Assembly: GCF_030123065.1 (NCBI RefSeq)
Contig: NZ_CP126093.1
Coordinates: 1,120,001 to 1,184,000, forward strand
Reading direction: 5' to 3'
DNA: 64,000 nucleotides
Origin: Neobacillus sp. DY30
Lineage (GTDB): Bacteria > Bacillota > Bacilli > Bacillales > Cytobacillaceae
The translations under genes were made by a program, and so were the position numbers. Below, in pieces: positions 35,356-44,811 of the stretch. The notes beneath the pieces are model-generated. The model did not search any database and had not been told where the DNA came from. It worked only from the letters and a program-made list of their open reading frames with translations. Position 1 is the stretch's first letter; every line of letters begins with the position of its first letter.

Positions 35356-35838
35356 ATGAAGAAGCTCCTTGATAGGTTTATAGAAATACTCACTTGCACC
35401 TTATTGGTTCTTATGGTTTTAGTTGCTTCCTGGCAAGTGTTCACTAGATTTGTATTAAGCTCCCCGAGTACAGTATCTGAGGAATTTCTGCGGTACGGCC
35501 TGATTTGGCTGTCTATGGTAGGCGGGGCCTATGTATATGGAAAGAAAAAACATCTTGCAATCGTTTTTCTGGTACGTAAAATCCCCGGAAAATTCCAAGG
35601 AATCATAAATTTACTGGTAGAAATTTGCGTTATGACTTTTGCAATCTTCATTCTAATCTTTGGAGGTTCAAATGCGTTCCAAAATGCAGTCGGCCAAGTT
35701 TCACCCGCTTTGCAGATGCCGATGGAGTATTTATATTTGTGTCTTCCAGTAGGTGGAGTCATGTTTTTATTGTATTCCATTTTTGGGGTAGTAGATTCTT
35801 TTAAAAAAAATAAGTTGATAACCAATGAAGAAAATTAA
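35356..35838 (+). CDS. dctQ: TRAP transporter small membrane subunit (DctQ family)
   Basis: A 160-residue protein with four membrane helices. DctQ marks include the first-helix region SWQVFTRFVL followed by SEEFLRYGLIWLSMVGGAYV. I start at the ATG at 35356, with AGGGGAAG upstream, rather than the upstream TTG. It pairs with the large subunit gene 42 bases downstream. Confidence 0.88.
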   Translation: MKKLLDRFIEILTCTLLVLMVLVASWQVFTRFVLSSPSTVSEEFLRYGLIWLSMVGGAYVYGKKKHLAIVFLVRKIPGKFQGIINLLVEICVMTFAIFILIFGGSNAFQNAVGQVSPALQMPMEYLYLCLPVGGVMFLLYSIFGVVDSFKKNKLITNEEN

Positions 35839-35880
35839 CTGTACTTATCTAGAGTTTACAGAAAAAGAGGAGTGTCTTCT

Positions 35881-37176
35881 ATGGCGGTAGAAGCTGGTCT
35901 TGTTTTATTATTTGTTTTTACTTTATTACTAGTTTTAAGCGTTCCTATTTCTGTCAGTATTGCAATTGCCTCTATTGCAACTATCCTGACGCAGCTTCCA
36001 TACGATATGGCCATCTTTACAGCGGGCCAAAAGCTTGTTACGGGGATTGACAATTTTTCATTGCTGGCTGTTCCCTTTTTTATCCTTGCAGGGATCTTGA
36101 TGACCAATGGTGGTATTGCCGAACGGCTTGTTAATTTTGCAAAAGTACTGGTAGGAAGAATGCCAGGTTCGCTCGCCCATACGAATGTTGTGGGCAATAT
36201 GCTGTTCGGATCCATTTCTGGTTCTTCGGTTGCTTCTGCCGTAGCTATAGGCGGGGTTATGGGGCCTATGCAGAACAAAGAAGGATATGATCCGAGATTT
36301 TCAGCCGCTGCCAATATTGCTTCGGCACCGACTGGATTAATCATTCCCCCAAGTCAAACCTTAATTATATACTCACTTGCAAGCGGAGGAACCTCGATTG
36401 CGGCTCTGTTTATTGCAGGTTATCTACCGGGAATTTTATGGGGGTTACTTTGTATGGTTGTTGCGTTTATCATCGCTAAAAAAAGCAAATATCCAGTGCC
36501 TGAAAGGGTTACGTTCAGAATTGCGATGAAAACATTCTTCGATGCCATTCCTAGCTTAATGCTCATTGTGATTGTCATAGGCGGCATTCTCGCCGGCATT
36601 TTTACGGCTACAGAAGCAGCAGCTGTGGCAGTGCTTTATACACTTATTTTATCGTTAGTCTACCGGACGGTTACGGTAAAAGATCTTCCAAGAATTCTGA
36701 TTGAATCAGTAGAACTGACTTGTATGATTATGCTGCTTGTTGCAGCGTCTGGAGTAATGTCATGGGTTATGTCATTTACTGGAATTCCACAAATGATAAG
36801 TGACTTAATGATGGGGATTTCTTCAAGTCCAATTATTATTTTATTAATTATGAACATTTTCCTCCTTATCATTGGAACATTTATGGATATTACCCCTGCC
36901 GTTCTCATCTTTACACCGATTTTTCTTCCGATTGTAACAGGCTTCGGCATGGACCCTGTCCATTTCGGAATTATGCTGGTGTTGAATTTATGTGTTGGTA
37001 ATATCACACCGCCAGTCGGCAGTGCCTTATTCGCAGGCGTAAGTGTTGCTAAATTAGAGTTAGAGGATGTTATTAAACCACTTTTACCATTTTATGGGGC
37101 CATTATTGTGGCACTCTTGCTGGTTACCTATATTCCTCAAATAAGTATGTTTCTTCCGAAATTACTTGGACTTTAA
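35881..37176 (+). CDS. dctM: TRAP transporter large permease subunit (DctM family)
   Basis: A 431-residue protein with about 12 helices forming the sodium-driven transport unit. The DctM family signature lies around residues 80-150: GGIAERLVNFAKVLVGRMPG, then GNMLFGSISGSSVASAVAIG and IIPPSQTLIIY. The ATG at 35881 has AAGAGGAG 8 bases upstream. It is the last gene of the dctPQM unit and is followed by a terminator. Confidence 0.92.
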   Translation: MAVEAGLVLLFVFTLLLVLSVPISVSIAIASIATILTQLPYDMAIFTAGQKLVTGIDNFSLLAVPFFILAGILMTNGGIAERLVNFAKVLVGRMPGSLAHTNVVGNMLFGSISGSSVASAVAIGGVMGPMQNKEGYDPRFSAAANIASAPTGLIIPPSQTLIIYSLASGGTSIAALFIAGYLPGILWGLLCMVVAFIIAKKSKYPVPERVTFRIAMKTFFDAIPSLMLIVIVIGGILAGIFTATEAAAVAVLYTLILSLVYRTVTVKDLPRILIESVELTCMIMLLVAASGVMSWVMSFTGIPQMISDLMMGISSSPIIILLIMNIFLLIIGTFMDITPAVLIFTPIFLPIVTGFGMDPVHFGIMLVLNLCVGNITPPVGSALFAGVSVAKLELEDVIKPLLPFYGAIIVALLLVTYIPQISMFLPKLLGL

Positions 37177-37270
37177 TCCATTGGCTTTCGTGTCGATTCA
37201 AGAGTGCTGTATCTACTGGGTTTTCTTTTAAAACTTCTTAATGGACTGCTTATGTCACTAAATTGATAAA

Positions 37271-37303
37271 ATCAGATGCCTTTTAAAGGCATCTGGATTT
37301 TAT
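37271..37303 (+). terminator. Terminator of the TRAP operon
   Basis: Stem CAGATGCC / GGCATCTG, extended inward by TTT/AAA, followed by GATTTTATT. It lies about 95 bases after the dctM stop. Confidence 0.85.
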
Positions 37304-37434
37304 TCATAAATAACTTTAAAGGGTTGCTTATAAAAGAGTATTTCGAATATTTCCAAGAGGTTGATAATTTATTGAATATCGTTATTTTACTAGTTTGCTA
37401 AATTAATAAAAATCCTAGAAATATTTTCAAAAAA

Positions 37435-37448
37435 TGTAAGGGGTTACA
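37435..37448 (+). promoter_or_regulatory. cre-like site upstream of the GH3 gene
   Basis: TGTAAGGGGTTACA, a TGTAA/TTACA inverted repeat, differs from the consensus TGWAANCGNTNWCA only at the central C. It lies 75 bases before the GH3 start. The rest of 37304-37522 is AT-rich with no gene. Confidence 0.55.
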
Positions 37449-37522
37449 TAAAAGGGGGGGTATACCGTATCGATTGCTGATCTGTTTTGTAAATTTTAAA
37501 ACTCAATAGGAGGACGGAACAA

Positions 37523-39733
37523 ATGGCTTCAATCTCTTCAAAAATCAGAAAGAAATCATCTAAGTTACGAAAGAAGGTTTTGGCAAGTACGCTTGCGCTA
37601 TCACTGCTGGCCCCGGCAATGGTTCCGGTGGTAAATGCAAATGGGAATGAGGACTTAGGTTATGTAGACCCAACCAACAATATGAATCCTGGAGGATCAG
37701 GGGCGAACACGGCTACTTACCGTGTACCGGCTGATCCAAGTACAGGCCAGCCGGAAATCGAAGCGGCTAAGAAAGGGGTCCTTGCCGTTAACGGGAAGCA
37801 GTTCAGGGATTTAAATGGCAACAAGAGCCTTGATCCTTACGAAGATTGGAGAAACCCTGTTGAAATACGAGTAGCTGATCTAGTTTCAAGGATGACGCTT
37901 GCTGAAAAAGCAGGGTTGATGCTGATAAACACTCATACTCCGATTGCAAATCCTACAGATGGAAGATATGTAAAGGAGGATGACAACCTGATTGTTAAGA
38001 ATAATATGCGCTATGTCATCTTTCGTCAAACCCCTAGTGTAGATGTGATTGCAAAATATACCAATCAGCTTCAAGAGCTAGGGGAATCATCAAGACTGGG
38101 AATTCCGGTTGTCGTTACTTCTAATCCACGGAATCATGCTTCTACAGATTACACCAATAATAGTGAGGGTTCGGGCCTACATACGTTTTGGCCTGGTCCA
38201 TTAGGGTTTGCGGCAGCACGAGATGCTGAAGCTGTAAAGGAATTTGGCGAAATTGCGGCCAAAGAATGGAGATCGGCCGGGATTCGTAAGGTATACGGAT
38301 ATACAGCCGATAACGCCACAGACCCACTTTGGGCTAGAATAGAAGATACCTTTGGTGAAGATTCTGAACTGGCTTCAGACATGATTTATAATGTCATTAA
38401 TGGTTTTCAAGGTGAAAAATTAAGTCAAGACAGTGTTTCGATAACAGTAAAACACTTCCCTGGCGGGGGAGCACGTGATAATGGCCTTGATCCTCATTTT
38501 GTGAATGGTAAATTTAATCCTTATCCTACCGAAGGAAGTTTATTAAAGTACCATATCCCTCCTTTCAAGGCGGCTATTGCGGCGAATGTAACGTCTGTCA
38601 TGCCTTATTATGCCTACCCAAGCAATGACAGTGCCGAGCAAGGTTTGCCATGGTATAGTGAAAATCAACAATTTGAAGAAGTGGGCTTTGCTTTAAACAA
38701 AGGAATATTAGATTTTCTGAGAAATGACCTTGGTTTTAAAGGGTATGTAAACTCCGATACAGGTGCAGTCGGAAACAATGCCTGGGGTGCCGAAAGTCTG
38801 ACAGCCGAAGAAAAAGTGGCGAAGGCGATTAAAGCGGGCACAGATATTATCTCCGGTTCTTCTAATCCGCAGCTCATTATAAACGCAGTAAATTCAGGCT
38901 TGCTTTCTGAAGCGGAGGTTGATGAATCAATTACTTTATTACTTACAGAAAGGATGAACCTTGGGTTGTTTGAAGACCCATATGTAGATCCGCAAAACGC
39001 TCTGGATGTTGTCTCCAATCCTGAAGCTCAGAAATTGGCTGATGAGGCTCACCTCAAATCAATCGTTCTGTTGCGAAACGATAAAAATCTTTTGCCTTTA
39101 AAAGATGCGAAGCTTCAAAAAGTAAAACTTTATGTAGAATTATTCGGCAACGGCGTAAACAAAGCAACGAATGAAAATCTGAAACAAGCTATTAAAAATC
39201 ATGATGATTCTATCGTGATCGTAGATAATCTTGAAGAAGCCACACATGCTTTCGTTTGGGTTAAACCAGCTCAATCAAACTGGGATAACAATCCAAGAAT
39301 TACAGTAGGACCTGAAACTGGAGTTGCCGATGTAGAAAGAATTGTTGAAATTCAAAAAACAGTTCCGACTATCACAGCTATCAACTTTATCAGCCCATGG
39401 CTAATAAATCAAATTGAACCAAATGCTGCCGCTGTGATTGCCACCTACGGAACAAAGCCTGAAGCGATTATCGATGTCATTCGCGGAGAGTTTAACCCTT
39501 CTGGAAAACTTCCTTTTGCGATTCCTGCCAATGTAGACGCAGTAGAGAAAGAAGTGGGCGATGTTCCTAGTTTTGCTGAGGAAGAATATGCTGATTATTC
39601 CTATGTGAGTAAATCCGGTGACAAATACGAATATGGATTTGGAATATCCTACAATCAGGGGAAAGCAATCGGCAAACCTGACCATGCAGGGGAAATAGGG
39701 AAGCAGACTACAAACAAAGTGGAGTATAATTAG
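37523..39733 (+). CDS. Secreted GH3 family beta-glycosidase
   Basis: A 736-residue protein. A long basic signal sequence (KKVLASTLALSLLAPAMVPV then VNANG) marks export. The GH3 N-terminal barrel contains TVKHFPGGGARDNGLDP and the nucleophile D412 in VNSDTGAVG; the C-terminal alpha/beta domain has SIVLLRNDKNLLPL and GKLPFAIP. No fibronectin-like third domain. It is a beta-glucosidase or beta-xylosidase type enzyme; exact specificity is not readable. GGAGGAC precedes the start. A cre-like site upstream and the TRAP operon before it suggest that extracellular oligosaccharides are cut and the product imported. Confidence 0.9.
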   Translation: MASISSKIRKKSSKLRKKVLASTLALSLLAPAMVPVVNANGNEDLGYVDPTNNMNPGGSGANTATYRVPADPSTGQPEIEAAKKGVLAVNGKQFRDLNGNKSLDPYEDWRNPVEIRVADLVSRMTLAEKAGLMLINTHTPIANPTDGRYVKEDDNLIVKNNMRYVIFRQTPSVDVIAKYTNQLQELGESSRLGIPVVVTSNPRNHASTDYTNNSEGSGLHTFWPGPLGFAAARDAEAVKEFGEIAAKEWRSAGIRKVYGYTADNATDPLWARIEDTFGEDSELASDMIYNVINGFQGEKLSQDSVSITVKHFPGGGARDNGLDPHFVNGKFNPYPTEGSLLKYHIPPFKAAIAANVTSVMPYYAYPSNDSAEQGLPWYSENQQFEEVGFALNKGILDFLRNDLGFKGYVNSDTGAVGNNAWGAESLTAEEKVAKAIKAGTDIISGSSNPQLIINAVNSGLLSEAEVDESITLLLTERMNLGLFEDPYVDPQNALDVVSNPEAQKLADEAHLKSIVLLRNDKNLLPLKDAKLQKVKLYVELFGNGVNKATNENLKQAIKNHDDSIVIVDNLEEATHAFVWVKPAQSNWDNNPRITVGPETGVADVERIVEIQKTVPTITAINFISPWLINQIEPNAAAVIATYGTKPEAIIDVIRGEFNPSGKLPFAIPANVDAVEKEVGDVPSFAEEEYADYSYVSKSGDKYEYGFGISYNQGKAIGKPDHAGEIGKQTTNKVEYN

Positions 39734-39851
39734 AATGCTCATTTTTGCATCTCCAAATGGGAGTAGATTTAAATTGTGATGTGCAGTTTATGTCAGAGTT
39801 TCAACTGGAGTGTACGTCACAGCTTGTTTAAAAAAATAAGAATTACTACTC

Positions 39852-39880
39852 GGCTCTGTTACAAAACAGGGCCTTTTTTG
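39852..39880 (+). terminator. Terminator of the GH3 gene
   Basis: Stem GGCTCTGTT / AACAGGGCC with an ACAA loop and a T6 tract. Confidence 0.88.
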
Positions 39881-40028
39881 TGTTGAGCTTTATAGTTCCA
39901 TGAGTGTTTTATTAGTTAGAAAAAAGATTCTAAAGGGTAATGGCAAAGCAATTGGTCGTAAAATTTGTTTCAATCAACCTTGAAGGGGGTATTAAAACAG
40001 TAAACCTATTAGAGGGGGTGGCACAATC

Positions 40029-40187
40029 ATGATATTGGATGTGAAATGTAATGTTAAAAACTGTAAGTATTGGGCAGATGGTGACCAATGTGTAGCTGAA
40101 TCCATTTATGTCATAGGTCCACATGGCAGCAGAAAGGCTGATACTGTGGAAGAAACAGCTTGTAGAACTTTTGAGCATCGTGATTGA
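40029..40187 (+). CDS. DUF1540 small cysteine-rich protein, 52 aa
   Basis: Not found by length-limited ORF calling, but strongly supported: a GAGGGGGTGG site and the family pattern CNVKNCKYWADGDQCVA ... ETACRTF with five cysteines. DUF1540 proteins are small, probably metal-binding peptides common in spore-forming Firmicutes. Function unknown. It has its own large terminator. Confidence 0.85.
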   Translation: MILDVKCNVKNCKYWADGDQCVAESIYVIGPHGSRKADTVEETACRTFEHRD

Positions 40188-40195
40188 AAACATAG

Positions 40196-40237
40196 GGACT
40201 GCTCTTCTGCTTCTGAAGCAGAAAAGCAGTCCTTTTT
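40196..40237 (+). terminator. Terminator of the DUF1540 gene
   Basis: Stem GGACTGCT / AGCAGTCC containing an inner stem TCTGCTTC / GAAGCAGA, followed by five T. Confidence 0.92.
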
Positions 40238-40287
40238 AAAATTACCTGGAAAGTAAAAGCTTGAAAGAGAGAGGGGAAAAATCAAGC

Positions 40288-41070
40288 ATGGAAAAACGAT
40301 ACATAATGATTCTATCGTGCTTGTTTCTGATGGGGATGCTGACTGGCTGTATCCAAAAGGACCAGTTGGCCGATGGAACAAAGCTGATAGATAAGGAGAA
40401 ATTTATTTTTGCAGCTTCAGGAGAATTTAAGCCCTTTAGCTATGTAAACAATGAAGATTTATCGATGACGGGTTTCGATATAGAGGTGGGAAACGCAGTC
40501 GGGAAAGAACTTGGAATTGAACCAGTCCAGAAGAGGATGAAATTCAAAGGACTTATTGAGGGCATTAAAACGGGACGGGCAGACGCAGCCGTTGCCAGCC
40601 ACACCATTAACCCAGAGCGTGCCAAACAAGTTGATTTTTCCACACCCTACTATTATTCAGGTCCACAAATCTTCACAAGACCTGACAGCGAGATTAAAAC
40701 AGTAGATGACTTAAAAGGAAAAGAAGTTGCCGTAGCAAAGGGCTCCACCTATGCGGATACAGCCAAAAAGTACACTAGCAATATTAAAATGTATGACAGT
40801 GATATTACGGCATTAAAAGCGCTAAGTATTGGCAGGCATGACGCCGTTATTACCGATTTTGTCACTGGGAAAAGTGCAAAAAAGGAAGGATTTAAAATTC
40901 AGGGGCAGCAGTTAATCGAGCGGAGTGAGCAGGCTATTGTTATTCCGAAGGATAATCCACTTCTGCTCAAGCGGGTTAATGAAGCGCTTGAAAAACTCCA
41001 TAACGATGGAACACTATCCCGAATCAGTCAAAAGTATTTCGGGGAGGATATTACGAAAAAACCTGAATAA
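40288..41070 (+). CDS. Polar amino-acid ABC transporter substrate-binding lipoprotein
   Basis: A 260-residue lipoprotein with lipobox MLTGCIQK. The family-3 solute-binding pattern is clear: FIFAASGEFKPFSYVN, GFDIEVGNAVGKEL, RADAAVASHTINPERAKQVD and VAVAKGSTYADTA. I start at the ATG at 40288; the upstream TTG frame adds only charged residues. It is the first gene of a binding-protein, permease and ATPase operon. The ligand is a polar amino acid, cystine or a related compound; the sequence does not decide. Confidence 0.9.
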   Translation: MEKRYIMILSCLFLMGMLTGCIQKDQLADGTKLIDKEKFIFAASGEFKPFSYVNNEDLSMTGFDIEVGNAVGKELGIEPVQKRMKFKGLIEGIKTGRADAAVASHTINPERAKQVDFSTPYYYSGPQIFTRPDSEIKTVDDLKGKEVAVAKGSTYADTAKKYTSNIKMYDSDITALKALSIGRHDAVITDFVTGKSAKKEGFKIQGQQLIERSEQAIVIPKDNPLLLKRVNEALEKLHNDGTLSRISQKYFGEDITKKPE

Positions 41071-41105
41071 TAGATTAATTGTTAGATAGAAAGGATGTCG
41101 TTATT

Positions 41106-41771
41106 TTGCCTAGTTTTTCGCACTTTTTACATACGTTTATCAATAGTAAAGACCTTTTCATAGATGCAGCGTTGTTGACGTTAAAGCTTACGGTCGTCTC
41201 CATATTAATTGGGATTTTATTCGGATTGTTTTTTGCTCTTTTGAAAATTTCAAGGATTAAAGTTTTGGAGTATATTTCAAATGCGTATGTATTCCTTGTA
41301 AGGGGAACTCCACTCATTGTCCAGATTTTCATTCTATATTTTGGCTTCAGCGGAATTTTTCTCATTCCTGATTTTTGGGCAGCGGCTCTTGCACTCGCCT
41401 TCCATAATGGTGCCTATATTGCAGAAATTTTCCGGGGAACCATTCAGTCTATTGATAAAGGACAAATGGAAGCTGCACGCTCACTCGGCATGACCAGGAT
41501 ACTAGCAATGCGCCGTATCATTCTTCCGCAGTCCTTCAAGCGGGCACTGCCTCCTCTTGGAAACCAATTTATTATTGGACTTAAAGATTCATCCCTGGCA
41601 GCTTTTATATCCATGAATGAGCTGTTCAATGTTTCGACGACACTGGGTTCCAATAATTTCGATGAAATGACCTACTTGTTAATAGTAGCCGTTTATTATC
41701 TAGTACTAGTTGCAGTATTAACAATGCTGGTGAGCCTGTTCGAAAAGAGATTGGCAGTTAGTGATCGATAG
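41106..41771 (+). CDS. Amino-acid ABC transporter permease
   Basis: A 221-residue protein with five membrane helices of the HisM/GlnP type. The permease-ATPase contact loop reads GQMEAARSLGMTRILAMRRI, the EAA motif. N-terminal DAALLTLKLTVVSILIG is typical. I take the TTG at 41106 (site AAAGGATG, 8-base spacing) rather than the TTG at 41079. It lies between the binding protein and ATPase genes in one operon. Confidence 0.9.
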   Translation: MPSFSHFLHTFINSKDLFIDAALLTLKLTVVSILIGILFGLFFALLKISRIKVLEYISNAYVFLVRGTPLIVQIFILYFGFSGIFLIPDFWAAALALAFHNGAYIAEIFRGTIQSIDKGQMEAARSLGMTRILAMRRIILPQSFKRALPPLGNQFIIGLKDSSLAAFISMNELFNVSTTLGSNNFDEMTYLLIVAVYYLVLVAVLTMLVSLFEKRLAVSDR

Positions 41772-41783
41772 GAGGAGTATAAA

Positions 41784-42527
41784 GTGAATGAACGAGAAAT
41801 GATTAAAATGGAAAACTTACAAAAATCTTACGGAAATTTACATGTATTAAAAGATATAAACATGTCTGTGTATGAAAGTGAAGTTGTCTGCTTGGTCGGA
41901 TCCTCTGGATCTGGTAAAAGTACGCTGCTGCGATGCCTTAACTTTTTAGAAAAAAGAGATGGTGGGAGCATTTCAATCCTCGGGGAAGAGATTAGCCCGG
42001 AAACCCACGATATTAACAATGTCCGCCAAACAGTGGGGATGGTTTTCCAGCACTTTAATCTATTCCCGCATAAAACCGTCCTAGAAAATATTATTGAGGC
42101 ACCCATCATGGTAAAGAAACTCCCAAAAGACCAGGCCGTTGCAGAGGCAAAGGATTTACTCCAAAAGGTAGGTCTTCTTGATAAGACGGATGTTTATCCA
42201 AGCAAATTGTCAGGCGGCCAAAAGCAGCGGGTGGCAATTGCCAGGTCGCTGGCCATGAGGCCGGATATCATGCTTTTTGATGAACCGACATCTGCCCTTG
42301 ATCCGCAGCTTGTTGGTGAGGTATTGGCAACTATGAAAGAGTTAGCTGATGAAGGAATGACCATGGTAGTAGTTACACATGAAATGGGTTTCGCTCGTGA
42401 GGTTGCCGATTGGATTGTCCTCATGGACGATGGTAGGATTATTGAAAGAAACCGCCCACATGCATTTTTTGATCATCCACAAGAGCAGCGGACAAAAGAG
42501 TTCCTCCAAGCAACCATGTTAAAATAA
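41784..42527 (+). CDS. Amino-acid ABC transporter ATP-binding protein
   Basis: A 247-residue ATPase of the GlnQ/HisP group. Walker [11 protein letters not shown]-loop FQHFNLFPH, signature LSGGQKQR, Walker [13 protein letters not shown] and H-loop VVVTHEM are all present. GTG start with GGAGG eight bases before it. It energises the importer encoded just upstream and ends the operon. The name of the substrate is not derivable. Confidence 0.95.
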   Translation: MNEREMIKMENLQKSYGNLHVLKDINMSVYESEVVCLVGSSGSGKSTLLRCLNFLEKRDGGSISILGEEISPETHDINNVRQTVGMVFQHFNLFPHKTVLENIIEAPIMVKKLPKDQAVAEAKDLLQKVGLLDKTDVYPSKLSGGQKQRVAIARSLAMRPDIMLFDEPTSALDPQLVGEVLATMKELADEGMTMVVVTHEMGFAREVADWIVLMDDGRIIERNRPHAFFDHPQEQRTKEFLQATMLK

Positions 42528-42620
42528 AAAAAGCTAATACATAGTTCTCAATTTTAAAGAAAAAAGCTATAGTTACTTTTCTAGAAGTTGGAGAGAGTGG
42601 AATACGAAATTAAATATGAA

Positions 42621-42667
42621 AAACAAACCAGCTGATTTATATTTTTCATCATTGCTGGTTTGTTTTT
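42621..42667. terminator. Bidirectional terminator between the ABC operon and the glycosyltransferase
   Basis: A 12-bp stem AAACAAACCAGC / GCTGGTTTGTTT with a 21-base loop, then more T. Confidence 0.85.
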
Positions 42668-42697
42668 TATACCTAATTTAATTAATGTTCGACATCA

Positions 42698-43942
42698 TCA
42701 GCTAAGACACTTCACAATAATTTTTGCACATTCCGCAGCACCCTGTTCAGTAGCTATGTTCTTTCCGAGGGTTCTAGCATTTGCAACGATTTTGTCAGTT
42801 AATGCAAATTCGATTGCATCAGCAAGTTTAGCTGAAGATAATTTCCTTTTAGGAATAGGTTTTGCACCAACACCTAAGTCATATGCTCTGTGTGCCCATG
42901 CAAACTGGTCATTGGAGAAAGGTACAATGATGCTTGGAACTCCTGCTTTAAACCCTGCAGCTGTCGTACCAGCCCCTCCATGATGGCATACGGCTGAAAC
43001 CCTTTCGAACAGCCATGAATGAGGAATACTGTCAATTGCTATTATGTTTTTAGGTAGATTTGATAGTTTTCCCATGCCGGAAATAATACCACGCTTACCA
43101 GTTTTGACAATCGCTTCAACTATCATTTCTGCCAGACCTTCATGTTTTTCTAAAGAAGTCATACTCCCAAATCCTATATATACAGGCTTATCACCAGAAT
43201 CTAAGAAATCTGCTAGTTCATCGTTTGGGGTGTACTCAACAGGTTCTTCAACAAACCAATATCCACTTTGGTGAATGTATTCGTTCCAATCGTCAGGCCT
43301 TTTAAAAACGAAGTTGCTACATGAGACAATTGCAGGGTGCTTTTTATCTGTATGTCTTTCAAAAGGACAACCAAAATTATCAGGTGTTTTTCCAAAATTC
43401 TTTTTCCAGAAACCTTTTACTGAATCCTTTGAAGCCATCCAAAGCATTCCCTGAATCATAGCATAGCTCACTTTTTTCGTGAGTGCATTGGAATTTGTTT
43501 TTCCGTACATTACCACGGATAAATATTCTTTCGTCTTGTGCATTGGGAAAGGAGAAGCTAAAACAGAAGGAATACCAAATTTTTGTGCTGCAAAATAACC
43601 AATGGTGCAGCCGGGATGATAGATGATTAATTCACTGCCTTCACAGGCAGAGTAGTAATCATTTACCATGTAAATTCCATATTCCTTCATTTTATTAAAA
43701 GTTAAAAGCATTTTTAAAGGATTATCAGATGACCCTGCTGCCTTCAAAAGCTTAGGGTCAACCTTCATGGTTTCAATATCTGCCTCTATAGGATATACAT
43801 CAATTCCGTAACTTCGAATAAAGCTTTCAAAACTTTTGCTTGCGGTAATTCGAACATCCTTACCTAGTTTTTTTAGTTCTTGTGCAAGTGCAATATAGGG
43901 TTGAAAATCACCGCGTGAACCAGAACAAAGAATTGTTATCAT
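42698..43942 (-). CDS. GT1-family (UGT-like) glycosyltransferase
   Basis: A 414-residue GT-B fold enzyme. The N-terminus MITILCSGSRGDFQPYIALA and the C-terminal nucleotide-sugar motif VCHHGGAGTTAAGFKAGVPS, followed by VPFSNDQFAWAH, define the UGT/macrolide glycosyltransferase group. Such enzymes add sugars to antibiotics, sterols or lipids. AGGAGG lies 8 bases before the ATG. It is divergent from a TetR-type regulator with a likely shared operator, the layout of a self-contained detoxification unit. The acceptor is unknown; antibiotic inactivation is a reasonable hypothesis. Confidence 0.87.
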   Translation of the reverse strand: MITILCSGSRGDFQPYIALAQELKKLGKDVRITASKSFESFIRSYGIDVYPIEADIETMKVDPKLLKAAGSSDNPLKMLLTFNKMKEYGIYMVNDYYSACEGSELIIYHPGCTIGYFAAQKFGIPSVLASPFPMHKTKEYLSVVMYGKTNSNALTKKVSYAMIQGMLWMASKDSVKGFWKKNFGKTPDNFGCPFERHTDKKHPAIVSCSNFVFKRPDDWNEYIHQSGYWFVEEPVEYTPNDELADFLDSGDKPVYIGFGSMTSLEKHEGLAEMIVEAIVKTGKRGIISGMGKLSNLPKNIIAIDSIPHSWLFERVSAVCHHGGAGTTAAGFKAGVPSIIVPFSNDQFAWAHRAYDLGVGAKPIPKRKLSSAKLADAIEFALTDKIVANARTLGKNIATEQGAAECAKIIVKCLS

Positions 43943-44018
43943 ATAGTAAGCCTCCTATGGAATAATCCGACAACCTGTTGTATGATTACAGTGTACGGGG
44001 GATTATACTAATCATCAA

Positions 44019-44043
44019 CCGACAATTTAATAGTGAGTGTCGG
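44019..44043. promoter_or_regulatory. Candidate operator between the glycosyltransferase and TetR genes
   Basis: Inverted repeat CCGACA-N13-TGTCGG. A third copy of CCGACA occurs at 43967-43972 close to the glycosyltransferase start. The repeat sits just before the TetR-gene ribosome binding site, as expected for an autoregulated divergent pair. Confidence 0.5.
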
Positions 44044-44060
44044 ATTTTAAGGAGATTAAA

Positions 44061-44624
44061 ATGAAAAAACAACCAGAGGTAACAGCACAGACTAAGCAAA
44101 ATCTAATTGATGCATTTTGGACCTTGTACTGTGAAAAAAGAATAGAAAAAATCACTGTAAAAGAAATCACTCAAAAAGCTGGGTATAATAGAGGAACCTT
44201 TTACGAGTATTTTACAGATGTTTATGCTGTCCTTGAGCAAATAGAAGAATCTTTAATACCTACATTGGATGAATTACCACCAATCACTATGGATGATGAA
44301 AATATGGGTATGCCAATAGATATGTTTATAAAACTATACGAGCAGAATAGTAAATATTACTCTGTCTTACTTGGTGATAACGGTGATCCTGCCTTTGCAA
44401 GCAAACTTAAAAACTCAACAAAGCCAATACTGAAACAAGCATTTTCTGAAGAATATGATTTGAACCCTGTAGAAGTTGATTTCATTTTGGAGTATATTCT
44501 ATCTGCAATGATTGGGATTATGAGTTATTGGTTTAGGCAGAATAGAATAATGCCAGCAGAGGATTTGATCGCTTTAATGCATGATCTAATGCAAAATGGT
44601 GTTATTAAGCGACTATCAAAGTAA
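44061..44624 (+). CDS. TetR/AcrR family transcriptional regulator
   Basis: A 187-residue protein. N-terminal helix-turn-helix (residues about 10-55): TKQNLIDAFWTLYCEKRI and ITQKAGYNRGTFYEYF. The C-terminal part is a divergent ligand-binding domain. Start at ATG 44061, with AAGGAG six bases before it; an upstream GTG in frame is less likely. Divergent from the glycosyltransferase gene, which it probably represses until an inducer binds. Confidence 0.9.
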   Translation: MKKQPEVTAQTKQNLIDAFWTLYCEKRIEKITVKEITQKAGYNRGTFYEYFTDVYAVLEQIEESLIPTLDELPPITMDDENMGMPIDMFIKLYEQNSKYYSVLLGDNGDPAFASKLKNSTKPILKQAFSEEYDLNPVEVDFILEYILSAMIGIMSYWFRQNRIMPAEDLIALMHDLMQNGVIKRLSK

Positions 44625-44757
44625 CTGATAGTTACAATCACATATGTATCAAAACACAGATATTACCGCTAGAACCGTACCTGTTGCTGCTCTTGGCAAA
44701 ATATACACTTGGAATCTGTTTGATAAAAAGTGCCTAAACATGGTATAAGTGTAAAAG

Positions 44758-44789
44758 AAGCAGATAGATATTATCTGCTTTTGATTTTG
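44758..44789 (+). terminator. Terminator-like hairpin between tetR and dus
   Basis: Stem AAGCAGATA / TATCTGCTT with a short loop and TTGATTTT after it, 134 bases past the TetR stop and 23 bases before the dus start. The interval 44625-44757 shows nothing else. Confidence 0.6.
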
Positions 44790-44811
44790 GGATAAGGGGT
44801 GGCCTGATCCC

